A stretch of 64,000 nt of DNA. It comes from Curvibacter sp. GWA2_63_95 (GTDB lineage: Bacteria > Pseudomonadota > Gammaproteobacteria > Burkholderiales > Burkholderiaceae_C). Location of the stretch: the NCBI GenBank assembly GCA_001795455.1, contig MGPB01000018.1, positions 28,411 through 92,410 on the forward strand. The letters are read 5' to 3'. Below the pieces are notes generated by a model that saw only the letters and a list, made by a program, of their open reading frames with translations, ran no database searches and was not told the DNA's origin. Positions 27,811 through 37,463 of the stretch are shown here, piece by piece. Each line of letters begins with the position of its first letter. Position 1 is the first letter of the stretch. The position numbers and the translations under genes were made by a program.

Positions 27811-29034
27811 CTATTTTTGCAGTGCCTCGCGCAGGGTGGTTGCGGGCCAGCGGCCAATTTTCCATAAATTCTCGGTCACGGCATCGGGCTTGAGCAGGGC
27901 CGCGCGCATCAGCGGCTCCAGCACCGTGCCGTCCAGGTCGGCCAGCAGCACGTAGCGGGCTTGGGCGCCGTGTGCGCCGGCTTCGCTGAGTTGGCCCACC
28001 CAGTCCAGCTCCACCAGCATTTGCAGCACCGGCTCCAACCGCAGCGGGTCTACCTGCAAGGTGGTGCGCAGCTGGGTCAGGGTCAGGCCCTTGTCAGCGC
28101 CGGAGCGGGCACGCTCCAGCAATTGCAAGGATTCCAGCGCCAGCTGGAACTGCCAGCCGTGGCCCAGACGGCGGCGCGGCACGCCAGCGATCAGGCTGGG
28201 CAGGTAGGCCGTGAGGGCTGCGCCCAGCAGCACGATGACCCAGGCCACATAAATCCAGATCAACAAAATGGGCACTGTGGCAAACGCGCCGTAGACCACC
28301 GAATACGTGGGTACCTTGCTCAGGTACAGGGCCAGGCCCTTGCGCGCCAGTTCCATGCCGGCCGATACAAACAGCCCGCCCATCCACGCGTGGCCCCAGC
28401 GCACCTGGGTGTTGGGCACGTAGTGAAACATGGCCGCCATGCCCGTGGCCACCAGCACAAACTGCAGGCTGTCCAGCAGCAGGCTCACGCCACCCGGCAG
28501 CCCGCCCACCAGCCCCTTGGACGCCGACACGGCGTACGAGGTGAGCGACAGGCTGCCCCCCAGCAACAAGGGCCCGAGCGTGATGGCAGCCCAGTAGATC
28601 AGCACACGCTGGCCCAGGGCGCGGCGCTTGCGCACGCGCCAGATGCTGTTGAGCGTGCGGTCGATGGTGAAAATGAGCGCCAGCGCCGTGCCCAGCAAAA
28701 TGGCCAGACCGGCCACGCCCAGGCGGCTGGCCTTGCCGGCAAACTGGTTCAGGTAGCCCAGCACCTGGCGGGCAATGTTGTCGGGCACCAGGCTCTCAAT
28801 CAGCCATTTCTGCAACACATCCTGAAACTTGGCAAACATGGGAAAGGCGGTGAACACCGCCAGCGCCACGGTAATAAACGGCACCAGCGCAATGGTGGTG
28901 GTGAAGGTCAGGCTGCTGGCGGTCAGGCCCAGGCGGTCTTCGCGGAAGCGCTCGCGCAGCGTGAAGGCGGCGTCTCGCCAAGGGATGCTGGCCACGTCGC
29001 GCAGCCAGGGTTTCAGACGTTCGATCAGTTGCAT
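27811..29034 (-). CDS. yihY: YihY/UPF0761 family inner-membrane protein
   Basis: 407 residues. Six predicted helices in the first ~290 residues, with the family blocks LTASSLTFTTTIALVPF, TIDRTLNSIWRV and YGAFATVPILLIWIYVAWVIVLLGA. The C-terminal ~110 residues are soluble, with a winged-helix-like region (GLTLTQLRTTLQVDP). Formerly annotated as ribonuclease BN, a name that belongs to a different protein. Function not established. Confidence 0.9.
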   Translation of the reverse strand: MQLIERLKPWLRDVASIPWRDAAFTLRERFREDRLGLTASSLTFTTTIALVPFITVALAVFTAFPMFAKFQDVLQKWLIESLVPDNIARQVLGYLNQFAGKASRLGVAGLAILLGTALALIFTIDRTLNSIWRVRKRRALGQRVLIYWAAITLGPLLLGGSLSLTSYAVSASKGLVGGLPGGVSLLLDSLQFVLVATGMAAMFHYVPNTQVRWGHAWMGGLFVSAGMELARKGLALYLSKVPTYSVVYGAFATVPILLIWIYVAWVIVLLGAALTAYLPSLIAGVPRRRLGHGWQFQLALESLQLLERARSGADKGLTLTQLRTTLQVDPLRLEPVLQMLVELDWVGQLSEAGAHGAQARYVLLADLDGTVLEPLMRAALLKPDAVTENLWKIGRWPATTLREALQK

Positions 29035-29071
29035 CCCACTATGATGCCACCAGCCACCGCAGGGGCAGCGG

Positions 29072-29863
29072 CTAACGCTCTGCCAAAGTGGGCTGCGCCT
29101 TCCATTTCTGGAAGCTCTTGCGGATCAACTCCTCCAGCACTCCGGTCTTTTTCAGCAGCGCCAGGCGGGCGTCGATCTGCTCCAGCTTGTCGGCACATTT
29201 GCCGTTGCGGGTGAGCACCAGGTAGTTTGGGGTGTCGGTCAAAAACGGGGTTTTCACCACAAAACGCTCTTCATCGCCCCGCTTGAGCAGCAGCGCCATG
29301 CCGGTGTAGTAGCCGGTGATGAAGTAATCCAGTCGCCCCAGCGCGAGTTTGTCGAAGTTGCTTTCCGGGCTGTTGGACTCCTGGATGTTCAGGCGCTCGC
29401 GCAGGTACTCGTCCACCCCACCGCCAAACACATTGCCCCGGGTAATGCCGCCACGCAGGCCCACCAGGTCCACACGGTCCTTGAACTCAAACGGATGCTC
29501 GCGAAACCCGAACACCGCCACCGGGTTGGACAGCGCGGGCGTCTTGGGGTAGAGCAAAAAGGCCTCGCGCTCGGGTGTTTTCTTGAGCGTGGCCACCATG
29601 TCCACTTCGCCGCGCTCGGCCAGGGTCATGATGCGCGGGAACGGCCCCTGGTAGCGCACCTCGTAGGCAATGCCCAAGTCGGTTAACACGTGCTTGGCAA
29701 TCTCGATGCTGGCGCCCTGCAGGGTCTCCCCGTCGTACCAGTGCATGGGCGGGTAAGCCGGGTCGGCCGTAACCACCATGCGGCTGCACTGCGCCTGCGC
29801 GCCTGCCCACACACCCAGCCACAGACCACCGAATGCCATCCACCGCAGAAGGTTTGCTGCCAT
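29072..29863 (-). CDS. Periplasmic solute-binding protein (SBP family 3)
   Basis: About 263 residues with a signal peptide (MAANLLRWMAFGG...AQAQC). Mature part has the amino-acid-binding fold: VVTADPAYPPMHWYDGETLQGASIEIAKHVLTDLG, and the hinge region GRLDYFITGYYTGMALL. Start at 29863 leaves a proper signal peptide; 29884 adds seven residues. No permease or ATPase is adjacent, so it is either an orphan receptor-type binding protein or serves a distant transporter. Confidence 0.87.
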   Translation of the reverse strand: MAANLLRWMAFGGLWLGVWAGAQAQCSRMVVTADPAYPPMHWYDGETLQGASIEIAKHVLTDLGIAYEVRYQGPFPRIMTLAERGEVDMVATLKKTPEREAFLLYPKTPALSNPVAVFGFREHPFEFKDRVDLVGLRGGITRGNVFGGGVDEYLRERLNIQESNSPESNFDKLALGRLDYFITGYYTGMALLLKRGDEERFVVKTPFLTDTPNYLVLTRNGKCADKLEQIDARLALLKKTGVLEELIRKSFQKWKAQPTLAER

Positions 29864-30009
29864 AGCCCGACTCCTAGCGCCCACAGGACAGGTCCAGCCT
29901 ATTCCTATCGCTGCCCGCCAGCAAGAGGGGAAAACCGCCCCCCCGCCGGGGAATGGGGCCCGCGGGGCCGCCCGGCACCAGCATTTGTTTTAAGCTACGC
30001 GGCTTACCT

Positions 30010-30426
30010 ATGCAAGCAACCCTCCTCCCCCCTTCCTCGTCCCACACCGTGCAGCTCAGTCGCCACGTGGCAGTGGCCAGCACCCTGGGCCTGATCCTGC
30101 TGGGCCTGCTGTGGGAGCTGTGGCTGGCACCCACCGGCAGCGGCACACTGGCCATCAAGGTGTTGCCCCTGTGTATTCCGCTGGCGGGCCTGCTCAAGAA
30201 CCGCATGTACACCTACCGCTGGGTCAGCCTGATGGTGTGGCTGTATTTCACCGAAGGCGTGGTGCGCGCCTGGAGCGACAAGGCGCCCGGCAACTGGCTG
30301 GCCCTGCTGGAGGTGCTGCTGTGCATCGTGCTCTTTGTAGCGTGCACCGCCCATATCCGCCTGCGCCTCAAACACGCCAAGCTGGCCGCAGCCCCCGACG
30401 AACAGACCACCCGCCCTGCCCCATGA
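30010..30426 (+). CDS. DUF2069 membrane protein
   Basis: 138 residues with four hydrophobic helices (about 18-36, 43-58, 65-82, 97-112) and the family motif WVSLMVWLYFTEGVVRAWSD. Function unknown. It overlaps the following oxidoreductase by ATGA, so the two are translationally coupled. Confidence 0.85.
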   Translation: MQATLLPPSSSHTVQLSRHVAVASTLGLILLGLLWELWLAPTGSGTLAIKVLPLCIPLAGLLKNRMYTYRWVSLMVWLYFTEGVVRAWSDKAPGNWLALLEVLLCIVLFVACTAHIRLRLKHAKLAAAPDEQTTRPAP

Positions 30427-31847
30427 CCGATACCGAAACTTTGCGCGCCACGCTGCGCACCCTGGTGGGCGACGCCCACGTACTCACCGACGGCGACCTG
30501 ACCGCCTACGAGCAAGACTGGCGCAAACGCGAACGCGGCCGTGCGCTGGCCGTGGTGCGCCCCGGCAGCACCGACGAAGTGGCCGCCGTGGTGAAAGCCT
30601 GTGCGGCCGCTGGCGTGAGCCTGGTGCCCCAGGGTGGCAACACCGGCATGGTGGTGGGCTCCATCCCCGACGCCACGGGCACCCAGGTGCTGCTAAGCCT
30701 GCAGCGGCTGAACCGCATCCGCGCCATCGACGCGGCCAACCTCACCGTGACGGTAGAGGCCGGCTGCGTGCTGCAAACGCTGCAAGAGGCGTGTGAGAAA
30801 GAAGGCTTTTTGTTCCCCCTGAGCCTGGCCGCCGAAGGCAGCTGCACCATTGGCGGCAACCTGGCCACCAATGCGGGCGGCACGCAGGTGGTGCGCTACG
30901 GCAACACGCGCGAGCTGTGCCTGGGCCTGGAAGTGGTGACGGCACAGGGTGAAGTCTGGAGCGGCCTGACCGGCCTGCGCAAAGACAACACCGGCTACGA
31001 CCTGCGCCACCTGTTCATCGGCTCCGAAGGCACGCTGGGCGTGATCACCGCGGCCACCTTGCGCATGTACCCCTTGCCCGCCGCCCAGCTGACCGCCTTT
31101 GCCGCCGTTCCCTCGCTGGACGCGGCGGTGCAGCTGCTGGGCCTGGCGCACAAACACCTGAACGCCGGCCTGACCGGTTTTGAGGTGATGGGCGACTTTG
31201 CGCTGAGCCTGGTGCGCAAACACTTTCCGCAACAGAACGTGCCGTTTGGCGGCTTGTCGCCCTACTGCGTGGTGCTGGAAAACTCCGACCATGAGTCGGA
31301 GAGCCATGCCCGTGCGCAGTTCGAACGACTGCTGGAAGCCGCGCTGGAGCAAGGCTGCGTGTTGGACGCCGTAGTGGCCGAGAACATTGCCCAGGCCCGC
31401 GCGCTGTGGCACATCCGCGAGAGCATTCCGCTGGCGCAGGCCCAAGAGGGCCTGAACATCAAGCACGACATTTCCATCGCCGTGTCACGCATACCCGCCT
31501 TTGTGACCGAGGTAGACGCCCTGCTAGCGCAGCACTTCCCCGGCGTGCGGCTGGTGAACTACGGCCACCTGGGCGACGGCAACCTGCACTACAACGTGCA
31601 AGCCCCCGAGGGTGCCGATGCCGAAGCGTTTTTGCGCGACCAGGAAGGCCCGATCAACGCACTGGTGTACGAGGTGGTAGACCGCTACAACGGATCGATT
31701 TCTGCGGAGCACGGCATTGGCAGCCTCAAGCGCGAGAAGCTGGCGCACCACAAATCGCCAGTTGCCTTGAGCGCCATGCGCGCCATCAAGGGCGCGCTAG
31801 ATCCGAAAAATCTGATGAATCCAGGCAGAGTGCTATCAATAGAGTAG
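30423..31847 (+). CDS. FAD-binding D-2-hydroxyacid dehydrogenase (D2HGDH/GlcD type)
   Basis: 474 residues of the VAO flavoprotein family. PP-loop LVPQGGNTGMVVGSIP, second FAD block IGGNLATNAGGTQVVRYGN, catalytic-domain motifs NYGHLGDGNLHYNVQAP (metal-binding histidines) and SAEHGIGSLKREKL. Probably oxidises D-2-hydroxyglutarate, D-lactate or glycolate; specificity unresolved. The last residues (LSIE and the stop TAG) are encoded by the beginning of a family-A repeat, so the repeat has rewritten the C terminus. Confidence 0.92.
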   Translation: MTDTETLRATLRTLVGDAHVLTDGDLTAYEQDWRKRERGRALAVVRPGSTDEVAAVVKACAAAGVSLVPQGGNTGMVVGSIPDATGTQVLLSLQRLNRIRAIDAANLTVTVEAGCVLQTLQEACEKEGFLFPLSLAAEGSCTIGGNLATNAGGTQVVRYGNTRELCLGLEVVTAQGEVWSGLTGLRKDNTGYDLRHLFIGSEGTLGVITAATLRMYPLPAAQLTAFAAVPSLDAAVQLLGLAHKHLNAGLTGFEVMGDFALSLVRKHFPQQNVPFGGLSPYCVVLENSDHESESHARAQFERLLEAALEQGCVLDAVVAENIAQARALWHIRESIPLAQAQEGLNIKHDISIAVSRIPAFVTEVDALLAQHFPGVRLVNYGHLGDGNLHYNVQAPEGADAEAFLRDQEGPINALVYEVVDRYNGSISAEHGIGSLKREKLAHHKSPVALSAMRAIKGALDPKNLMNPGRVLSIE

Positions 31848-31897
31848 CTGCTCGCGCAATTACCACGTGGTCTAGGGCCATATTTGGCATAAAAATA
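31832..31897 (+). repeat. Family-A dispersed repeat overlapping the end of the dehydrogenase gene
   Basis: GCTATCAATAGAGTAGCTGC, TCGCGCAATTACCACGTGGT, CTAGGGCCATATTTGGCATA. Its first bases supply the final four codons and stop of the upstream gene. Confidence 0.88.
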
Positions 31898-31932
31898 GCC
31901 CTTCCCATCAACCCCGCATTCAGGAGCCCACT

Positions 31933-33090
31933 GTGGCGCACCTCATTCTTTTGGGCATTGTGTATGTGTCCTTCATCAGCCTGGGGCTGCCCGACGGCAT
32001 TTTGGGCGTGGCCTGGCCCGCCATCCGCGCCGACATGGGCCAACCGCTGGCGGCAGTGGGCGCCATCACCATCGCCATGACCATCAGCTCGGCCACGGCC
32101 AGCTTCTTTGCCGGGACCATTGCCAAGCGCATAGGCACCGGTGCGGTGGTGGCCGCCAGCTGCCTAATGACGGCACTGGCGCTGCTAGGCTTTGCGGTCG
32201 CGCCATCGTTTGGCTGGCTGGTGGCGCTGGGTGTGCCACTGGGCCTGGGCGCCGGTGCGGTAGATGCCAGCCTGAACCACTTTGTGGCCGCACACTACTC
32301 GTCGCGCCACATGAACTGGCTGCACGGCTTCTGGGGCGTGGGCGCCACCACCGGCCCGCTGATCATGGGCCTGGCGCTGGCCAGCAGTGGTGGCTGGGCG
32401 CTGGGTGTGCGCAGCATAGGCCTGATGCAGCTGACACTGGCCGTGGTGCTGTTTGCCACCCTGTCACTTTGGGCCAAAGAACACTCCAAACCACCAGCCA
32501 ACGAAGAGGCCCACGGTGCGGCAGCCTTCAAACCGGTGCGCCCGCTGGCGCTGTGGCTGGCGCCCACACTGTTTTTGTTTTACGTGGCAGCCGAGATGGG
32601 CACCGGCCTGTGGGCCGCCAGCATTCTGGTCACCGACCGCGGCCTCACACAGGCGCAAGCAGGCATCTGGGTGTCGGTGTACTTTGGATCCATCACCGCC
32701 GGGCGCTTTGCCGTGGGCCTGGTGGCCAACCGGCTGGGCAACCGCAGGCTGGTGCGGCTGGGCATTGCGGTGGCCACGGCGGGCGCTTTGGTGTTTGCCT
32801 TGCCGGCTGTGTTTGGCAGTGCGGCCAGTTTGGGCCTGGTGCTCATGGGTCTGGGTTGTGCGCCGGTATTTCCGTCGCTGATGCATGAAACGGCACGCCG
32901 CTTTCCGGACGACGTGGCCCGCACCGTCATTGGCCGGCAAATGACCTTTGCCTACGCCGGGGGCTCGGTCATTCCGGCAGCCTTTGGGTTGCTGGCCACC
33001 TGGGCTGGCCTGGGTGCGGTCATGCCGGTGGTGGTGCTCATTCTGCTGGCGCTGCTGGCGCTGGCCGTCGCCTTGGACCGCATGACCTGA
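31933..33090 (+). CDS. MFS transporter
   Basis: 385 residues, 12 predicted helices, start GTG with AGGAG seven bases upstream (31922-31926). Features such as GLPDGILGVAWPAIRADMG, the helix-2/3 loop FFAGTIAKRIGTG and LHGFWGVGATTGPLIMG resemble the FucP/sugar and YbjJ-like branch. Substrate not predictable. Confidence 0.88.
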   Translation: MAHLILLGIVYVSFISLGLPDGILGVAWPAIRADMGQPLAAVGAITIAMTISSATASFFAGTIAKRIGTGAVVAASCLMTALALLGFAVAPSFGWLVALGVPLGLGAGAVDASLNHFVAAHYSSRHMNWLHGFWGVGATTGPLIMGLALASSGGWALGVRSIGLMQLTLAVVLFATLSLWAKEHSKPPANEEAHGAAAFKPVRPLALWLAPTLFLFYVAAEMGTGLWAASILVTDRGLTQAQAGIWVSVYFGSITAGRFAVGLVANRLGNRRLVRLGIAVATAGALVFALPAVFGSAASLGLVLMGLGCAPVFPSLMHETARRFPDDVARTVIGRQMTFAYAGGSVIPAAFGLLATWAGLGAVMPVVVLILLALLALAVALDRMT

Positions 33091-33126
33091 CACCCGCCCC
33101 CCACACAGACCACTAAAATTCTTCCC

Positions 33127-33975
33127 ATGACCAGCACCACCTCACCCCGCCCCGTGCGCAGCCAATACGAAGACTTCATGCGCCATGTGCACACCACGGG
33201 TGTGTTCAAGGCCGACCGCACCGGCACCGGTACCAAGAGCGTGTTTGGCTACCAGATGCGCTTCGATTTGAACGAAGGCTTCCCGCTGGTCACCACCAAG
33301 AAGGTGCACCTGCGCTCCATCATCCAGGAACTGCTGTGGTTCCTGACCGGCTCTGCCAACAACAACTGGCTCAAAGAGCGCGGCGTGAGCATCTGGGACG
33401 AATGGGCCAACCCCGAGACCGGCGACCTGGGCCCGGTGTACGGTGTGCAGTGGCGCAGCTGGCCCACACCGGACGGCGGCCACATCGACCAGATTGCCGA
33501 CGTCATCAAAACCCTCAAGAGCAACCCCGACAGCCGCCGCATCATCGTGAGCGCCTGGAACGTGGCGGAGCTGAACAAGATGGCGCTGATGCCCTGCCAC
33601 GCCTTCTTCCAGTTTTATGTGGCCCCGGCACAGACCGAGGGTGGGCGCGGCAAACTCAGTTGCCAGCTGTACCAGCGCAGTGCCGACATCTTTTTGGGCG
33701 TGCCCTTCAACATTGCCAGCTATGCGCTGCTCACCCACATGGTGGCCCAGCAATGCGACCTGGACGTCGGCGACTTCATCTGGACCGGCGGCGACTGCCA
33801 CATCTACAGCAACCACACCGAGCAGGTGGAACTGCAGCTGAGCCGCGCGCCCATGGCCTACCCCACGCTGCACATCAAGCGCAAGCCCGAGAGCATCTTC
33901 GACTACCAGTTTGAAGACTTTGAGGTGCAGGGCTACGAGTGCCACCCCGCCATCAAGGCACCGGTGGCGGTGTGA
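33127..33975 (+). CDS. thyA: Thymidylate synthase
   Basis: Converts dUMP to dTMP with methylene-tetrahydrofolate. 282 residues. Motifs: [33 protein letters not shown], nucleophile cysteine in [32 protein letters not shown], and [11 protein letters not shown]. Intact, standard length. folA starts 2 bp after its stop, a common pairing because ThyA produces the dihydrofolate that FolA reduces. Confidence 0.98.
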   Translation: MTSTTSPRPVRSQYEDFMRHVHTTGVFKADRTGTGTKSVFGYQMRFDLNEGFPLVTTKKVHLRSIIQELLWFLTGSANNNWLKERGVSIWDEWANPETGDLGPVYGVQWRSWPTPDGGHIDQIADVIKTLKSNPDSRRIIVSAWNVAELNKMALMPCHAFFQFYVAPAQTEGGRGKLSCQLYQRSADIFLGVPFNIASYALLTHMVAQQCDLDVGDFIWTGGDCHIYSNHTEQVELQLSRAPMAYPTLHIKRKPESIFDYQFEDFEVQGYECHPAIKAPVAV

Positions 33976-33977
33976 AC

Positions 33978-34481
33978 ATGGCGCAAACCACGGGCCCACG
34001 CCTGCACCTGATCTATGCCCGCGCCGCCAATGGCGTGATCGGCATCAACGGTACCCTGCCCTGGCACCTGCCCGAGGACCTGGCGCACTTCAAGCGCACC
34101 ACGCTGGGCTGCCCGGTGATCATGGGGCGCAAGACCTGGGATTCGTTGCCACCCAAATTTCGCCCACTGCCCGGGCGCACCAACATTGTGGTGACACGCC
34201 AGCCAGATTGGAATGAAACAGGGGCTCAGCCCGCACAGAACCTGCGCGAAGCGCTACAACTTTGTGAGCAATCTGCAGACGTATGGGTGATCGGTGGTGC
34301 CCAGCTCTACGCGCTGGCCGAGCCGCTGGCCCGCACGGCCGTGGTGACCGAGATTGAACACAATTTTGCGGGCGATGCCTTCGCCCCCACGCTGGGCCCG
34401 GCCTGGCAAGAGACCGCCCGCGAGCGCCAGGTGGCGGCCAGCGGGCTGGCGTTCAGCTTTGTGACGTACACACGCGCCTGA
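33978..34481 (+). CDS. folA: Dihydrofolate reductase
   Basis: 167 residues. Motifs: LIYARAANGVIGINGTLPWHLPEDLAHFK with the Met20-like loop, GCPVIMGRKTWDSLP, and VWVIGGAQLYALA. The usual active-site acid is the glutamate of PEDL in place of the aspartate of E. coli, which is common. The ATG at 33978 lies 2 bp after the thyA stop. Trimethoprim-binding residues look ordinary. Confidence 0.97.
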   Translation: MAQTTGPRLHLIYARAANGVIGINGTLPWHLPEDLAHFKRTTLGCPVIMGRKTWDSLPPKFRPLPGRTNIVVTRQPDWNETGAQPAQNLREALQLCEQSADVWVIGGAQLYALAEPLARTAVVTEIEHNFAGDAFAPTLGPAWQETARERQVAASGLAFSFVTYTRA

Positions 34482-34482
34482 G

Positions 34483-34701
34483 TTACTTTTTGGTGGCTTG
34501 GTGGCCGATGACGCCACCCGCGGCCGCACCGGCGGCCGTGCCCAGCACGCTACCGCCCCCGATGATGTTGCCCGCCACACCGCCGATGGCGGCGCCCACG
34601 GCGGTGTTCTTTTCGCGGGTGGTCATGCCGGCGCAGCCGCTCAGGACCAGCAGGGCCAGCACAAGCCCGGTGCTGCGCAGGGAAATGGATGTATGTTTCA
34701 T
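34483..34701 (-). CDS. Small glycine-zipper lipoprotein (OsmB-like)
   Basis: 72 residues: lipoprotein signal with lipobox LSGC (Cys about 22), then a Gly-zipper helix (GAAIGGVAGNIIGGGSVLGTAAGAAAGGVIG). Such proteins are outer-membrane-anchored and often stress induced. A perfect hairpin catcag / ctgatg (34722-34739) lies 20 bp upstream of its start on the leader side. Convergent with folA. Confidence 0.85.
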   Translation of the reverse strand: MKHTSISLRSTGLVLALLVLSGCAGMTTREKNTAVGAAIGGVAGNIIGGGSVLGTAAGAAAGGVIGHQATKK

Positions 34702-34894
34702 GGAACGACCTTGTTATGGAACATCAGCAAAATCTGATGCCTGCAGTATCTGCAGACCGCGGCCATCGGCCTAGCGGACGGCGCCGCAGATGGCTGTAGG
34801 TCCTGTCCTACACACAGGCGGGTTGGTGCCCCATGGCCGAGGCCATGGTTTGCAGGCACACTGGGCAGCCTCACCGCCACCAAACGCCACGCCC

Positions 34895-35290
34895 GTGCTC
34901 ACCACGTTTCTCGTCGAAGACAGCCCGGTCATCCAGCAAAGCCTGATTGCCACGCTGCAAGAACTCACCCCTGTCACTGTGGTGGGGGTGGCCGCAGACG
35001 AGCCGGCCGCGCTGCAGTGGCTGTCCGACCCCACGCATGAGGCCAGTCTGGTGATCGTGGATATCTTCCTGCGCAGTGGCTCTGGCTTGGGGGTGTTGCG
35101 CACCGCGCGCCACACCGGGCCCAAAAGGCATATGGTCGTGCTCAGCAACTACGCCACCCCGGACATCCGCGCCACCTGCCTGGCACTCGGGGCAGAGCAG
35201 GTGTTTGACAAGTCCACAGAGATCGAGGCGCTGATTCTTTACTGCCAAACGCTGGCCGCCACCGGCCTGTGCCCTGCGTCAGCCGCCTGA
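34895..35290 (+). CDS. Single-domain response regulator (receiver only)
   Basis: About 131 residues forming one receiver domain: acidic pair VEDSP, phospho-acceptor in LVIVDIFLRSGSG, and the conserved lysine in VFDKSTE. No output domain. GTG at 34895 is the start nearest the domain; the open frame reaches an ATG at 34790 but adds only non-homologous sequence, and no ribosome-binding site is clear. Convergent with the NarL-type regulator 8 bp away, so likely part of the same signalling circuit. Confidence 0.78.
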   Translation: MLTTFLVEDSPVIQQSLIATLQELTPVTVVGVAADEPAALQWLSDPTHEASLVIVDIFLRSGSGLGVLRTARHTGPKRHMVVLSNYATPDIRATCLALGAEQVFDKSTEIEALILYCQTLAATGLCPASAA

Positions 35291-35298
35291 TGCCACGG

Positions 35299-35931
35299 CT
35301 ACTGGATCAGGCCGTTTTTGAGGCCGTAGTAGGTCAGGTCGCTATTCGACTCCAGGCGCATTTTTTCCATCACGCGGGTGCGGTAGGTGCTCACGGTTTT
35401 GACACTCAGCGACATGCTGGTGGCAATGTGGCCCACGGTTTCGCCCTTGGCCAGGCGCAGAAACACCTGCAGCTCGCGCTCGGACAGCTGGGTGTGCAAG
35501 GGCTTGTCGCCCCCGTCGGCCAATCCGTCGGCCAACAGTTCAGCCACACCGGGCGTGATGTACTTGCGCCCGCGGTGCACGGTGCGGATGGCCTTGACGA
35601 TGTCCTCGGGGTCGCAGTCCTTGTTGAGGTAGCCACTGGCGCCCTGGCGCAGCAAGGTGGTGGCGTAGTGCACCTCGGCAAAGCCGCTCAAGATCAGCAC
35701 CGGCAGATCGGGCGCCCGCGCCTTGATCGCCACCAGTGCGTCCACCCCGCTGTGGTCGGGCATGGCGATATCCATCACCATCACATCCACCTCGCCCTGG
35801 CGCACGATGTCCAGTGCCTCGCGGCCATTCACCGCCTCGGCCACCACCGCAAAATCCGGCTGGTCCGCAAAAAACTGGCGCAGCCCGGCGCGCACCATGG
35901 CATGGTCGTCAACGATGGCAATCCGGATCAT
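35299..35931 (-). CDS. NarL/FixJ-family response regulator
   Basis: 210 residues: receiver domain (IAIVDDHAMVRAG, acceptor in VMVMDIAMPDHSG, lysine in YLNKDCDPED) and C-terminal LuxR-type helix-turn-helix (LSERELQVFLRLAKGETVGHIATSMSLSVKTVSTYRTRVMEKM). Start at 35931 taken at MIRIAIVDDH; nine extra codons upstream are possible. Divergently paired with a CHASE3/HisKA_3 histidine kinase starting 56 bp away, the typical partner class. Confidence 0.93.
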   Translation of the reverse strand: MIRIAIVDDHAMVRAGLRQFFADQPDFAVVAEAVNGREALDIVRQGEVDVMVMDIAMPDHSGVDALVAIKARAPDLPVLILSGFAEVHYATTLLRQGASGYLNKDCDPEDIVKAIRTVHRGRKYITPGVAELLADGLADGGDKPLHTQLSERELQVFLRLAKGETVGHIATSMSLSVKTVSTYRTRVMEKMRLESNSDLTYYGLKNGLIQ

Positions 35932-35987
35932 GGGCACGGGAAAATAGTCATGCGGCATGATCCCACAGTTCGCTGCACGCCAAGCCC

Positions 35988-37343
35988 ATGAAAACGCTCA
36001 CTATCTTCCAACGCAATCCTTGGGTCATGGGGTTGGCCTTGGCCGCTGCGGCGGCCGTGGTCTTTATCAGTGAGGTGTCGTATTGGCGTTCGGCGGGTAC
36101 CCTGAAAGACATCAGCGACATGGGGGCGGCGCGCACCCAGATCCAGGTGTTGGAGCGCAGCATGCTGGACGCCGAAACCGGCCAGCGCGGCTACCTGCTG
36201 ACGCGACGCCAGGAGTACCTGGAGCCCTACGCCCAGGCGCTGCAGCGCGTCGATGAGGCCTACCGTGTGCTGGATGCCTATTACGGCACCGACCCCGAGT
36301 CCCAGGCCCTGTTGCAGCGCCTGCACCAACTGACCGAGACCAAACTGTCCGAGTTGGCGCTGACGCTGCAGCTCTACGAAGAGGGCCGCGGCAAGGCCGG
36401 GCAGGAAATTTTGATGACGGACATTGGCCGCGAAAAGATGGATGCCATCCGCGCCACCAGTGCCGAGCTGCTGGAGTACCAGACCCGGGCCGTGAGCGCC
36501 AGCCGCGCCGAGCTGGACGGCACCCTGGCCTTGGGGCGGTTTGGGGTGGCGCTGCTCAGCGCCATCAGCCTGCTGGCCTTGTTTTTCTACCTGCGCCAGT
36601 CGCAAGCGCTGAAGCTGCAGGAAATGGAGCTGCAGCGCGTGGTGCAGCTGGAACGGGACCGCCTGGAGGTGGAGGTGACCCACCGCACGGCGGAGCTGAT
36701 CGAACTGGCCCAGCATTTGCAAACCGCCCGCGAAGACGAACGCCAACGCCTGGCGCGCAACCTGCACGACGAGCTGGGTTCATTGCTGACCTCGGCCAAG
36801 CTGGATGCGGCGCGCATCAAATCACGCCTGGCCAGCAGCGCGCCCGAGACGCTGGAGCTTTTAGCCCACTTGGTGGCCACACTCAACAGCGGCATTGCAC
36901 TGGGGCGCAGCATCATTGAGGATCTTCGCCCTTCGTCGCTGAGCAACCTGGGCCTGGTGGCTGCGCTGGAAATTCTGGCGCGCGAGTACGCCGCCCAATC
37001 CGGCGTGGCGGTGCATTGCCAGCTGGAACCGGTGGCGCTGCGCCCCTCGGCCGAACTGGTGGTGTACCGCCTGGTGCAAGAGGCCATTACCAACATCACC
37101 AAGTACGCGCAGGCGCACCATGTCTGGATCGAGTTGTGCACCCGCACCGGCCAGGTGGAGGTGTCGGTGCGTGACGATGGGGTCGGCTTCAGCACCGGCA
37201 CCAAACCACAGTCCGCCTACGGCCTGGTGGGCATGCGCTTTCGGGTGGGGGCCGAGGGCGGCAGCCTGCACCTGCAGTCGCACCCTGGGCAGGGCACGCA
37301 GATTTTGGCGCGCCTGCCCCAGCACACCCCCGCTGCGGCCTGA
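35988..37343 (+). CDS. CHASE3-domain sensor histidine kinase (HisKA_3 type)
   Basis: 451 residues. Membrane helix 1 (about 13-29), periplasmic CHASE3-like domain (about 35-180, with the hallmark LDAETGQRGYLLTRRQEYL), membrane helix 2 (about 184-203), coiled coil, HisKA_3 dimerisation helix with the phospho-histidine in ARNLHDELGSLLTSAKLD, and the ATPase domain (DDGVGF, YGLVGMRFRV). Kinase of this type usually phosphorylates NarL-type regulators, here the divergent neighbour. Signal unknown. Confidence 0.93.
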   Translation: MKTLTIFQRNPWVMGLALAAAAAVVFISEVSYWRSAGTLKDISDMGAARTQIQVLERSMLDAETGQRGYLLTRRQEYLEPYAQALQRVDEAYRVLDAYYGTDPESQALLQRLHQLTETKLSELALTLQLYEEGRGKAGQEILMTDIGREKMDAIRATSAELLEYQTRAVSASRAELDGTLALGRFGVALLSAISLLALFFYLRQSQALKLQEMELQRVVQLERDRLEVEVTHRTAELIELAQHLQTAREDERQRLARNLHDELGSLLTSAKLDAARIKSRLASSAPETLELLAHLVATLNSGIALGRSIIEDLRPSSLSNLGLVAALEILAREYAAQSGVAVHCQLEPVALRPSAELVVYRLVQEAITNITKYAQAHHVWIELCTRTGQVEVSVRDDGVGFSTGTKPQSAYGLVGMRFRVGAEGGSLHLQSHPGQGTQILARLPQHTPAAA

Positions 37344-37463
37344 GCCTGTCGGAGGGGTCCTACGCGCGCTTGCGCGCTTGGCCCACACGCAGACGGCAAA
37401 CTGCCTGATCGCCAATCAAGGCCATGGCACGCACACTGGGGCACCCCTTGGAGGAACCCAGAA

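Noticed and set aside
34236..34278. Possible family-A copy inside folA (gctacaactttgtgagcaat)
   Set aside because: Only the 5' arm is weakly similar; the core GCTCGCGCA and GGGGGCTAGAGCCC are absent.
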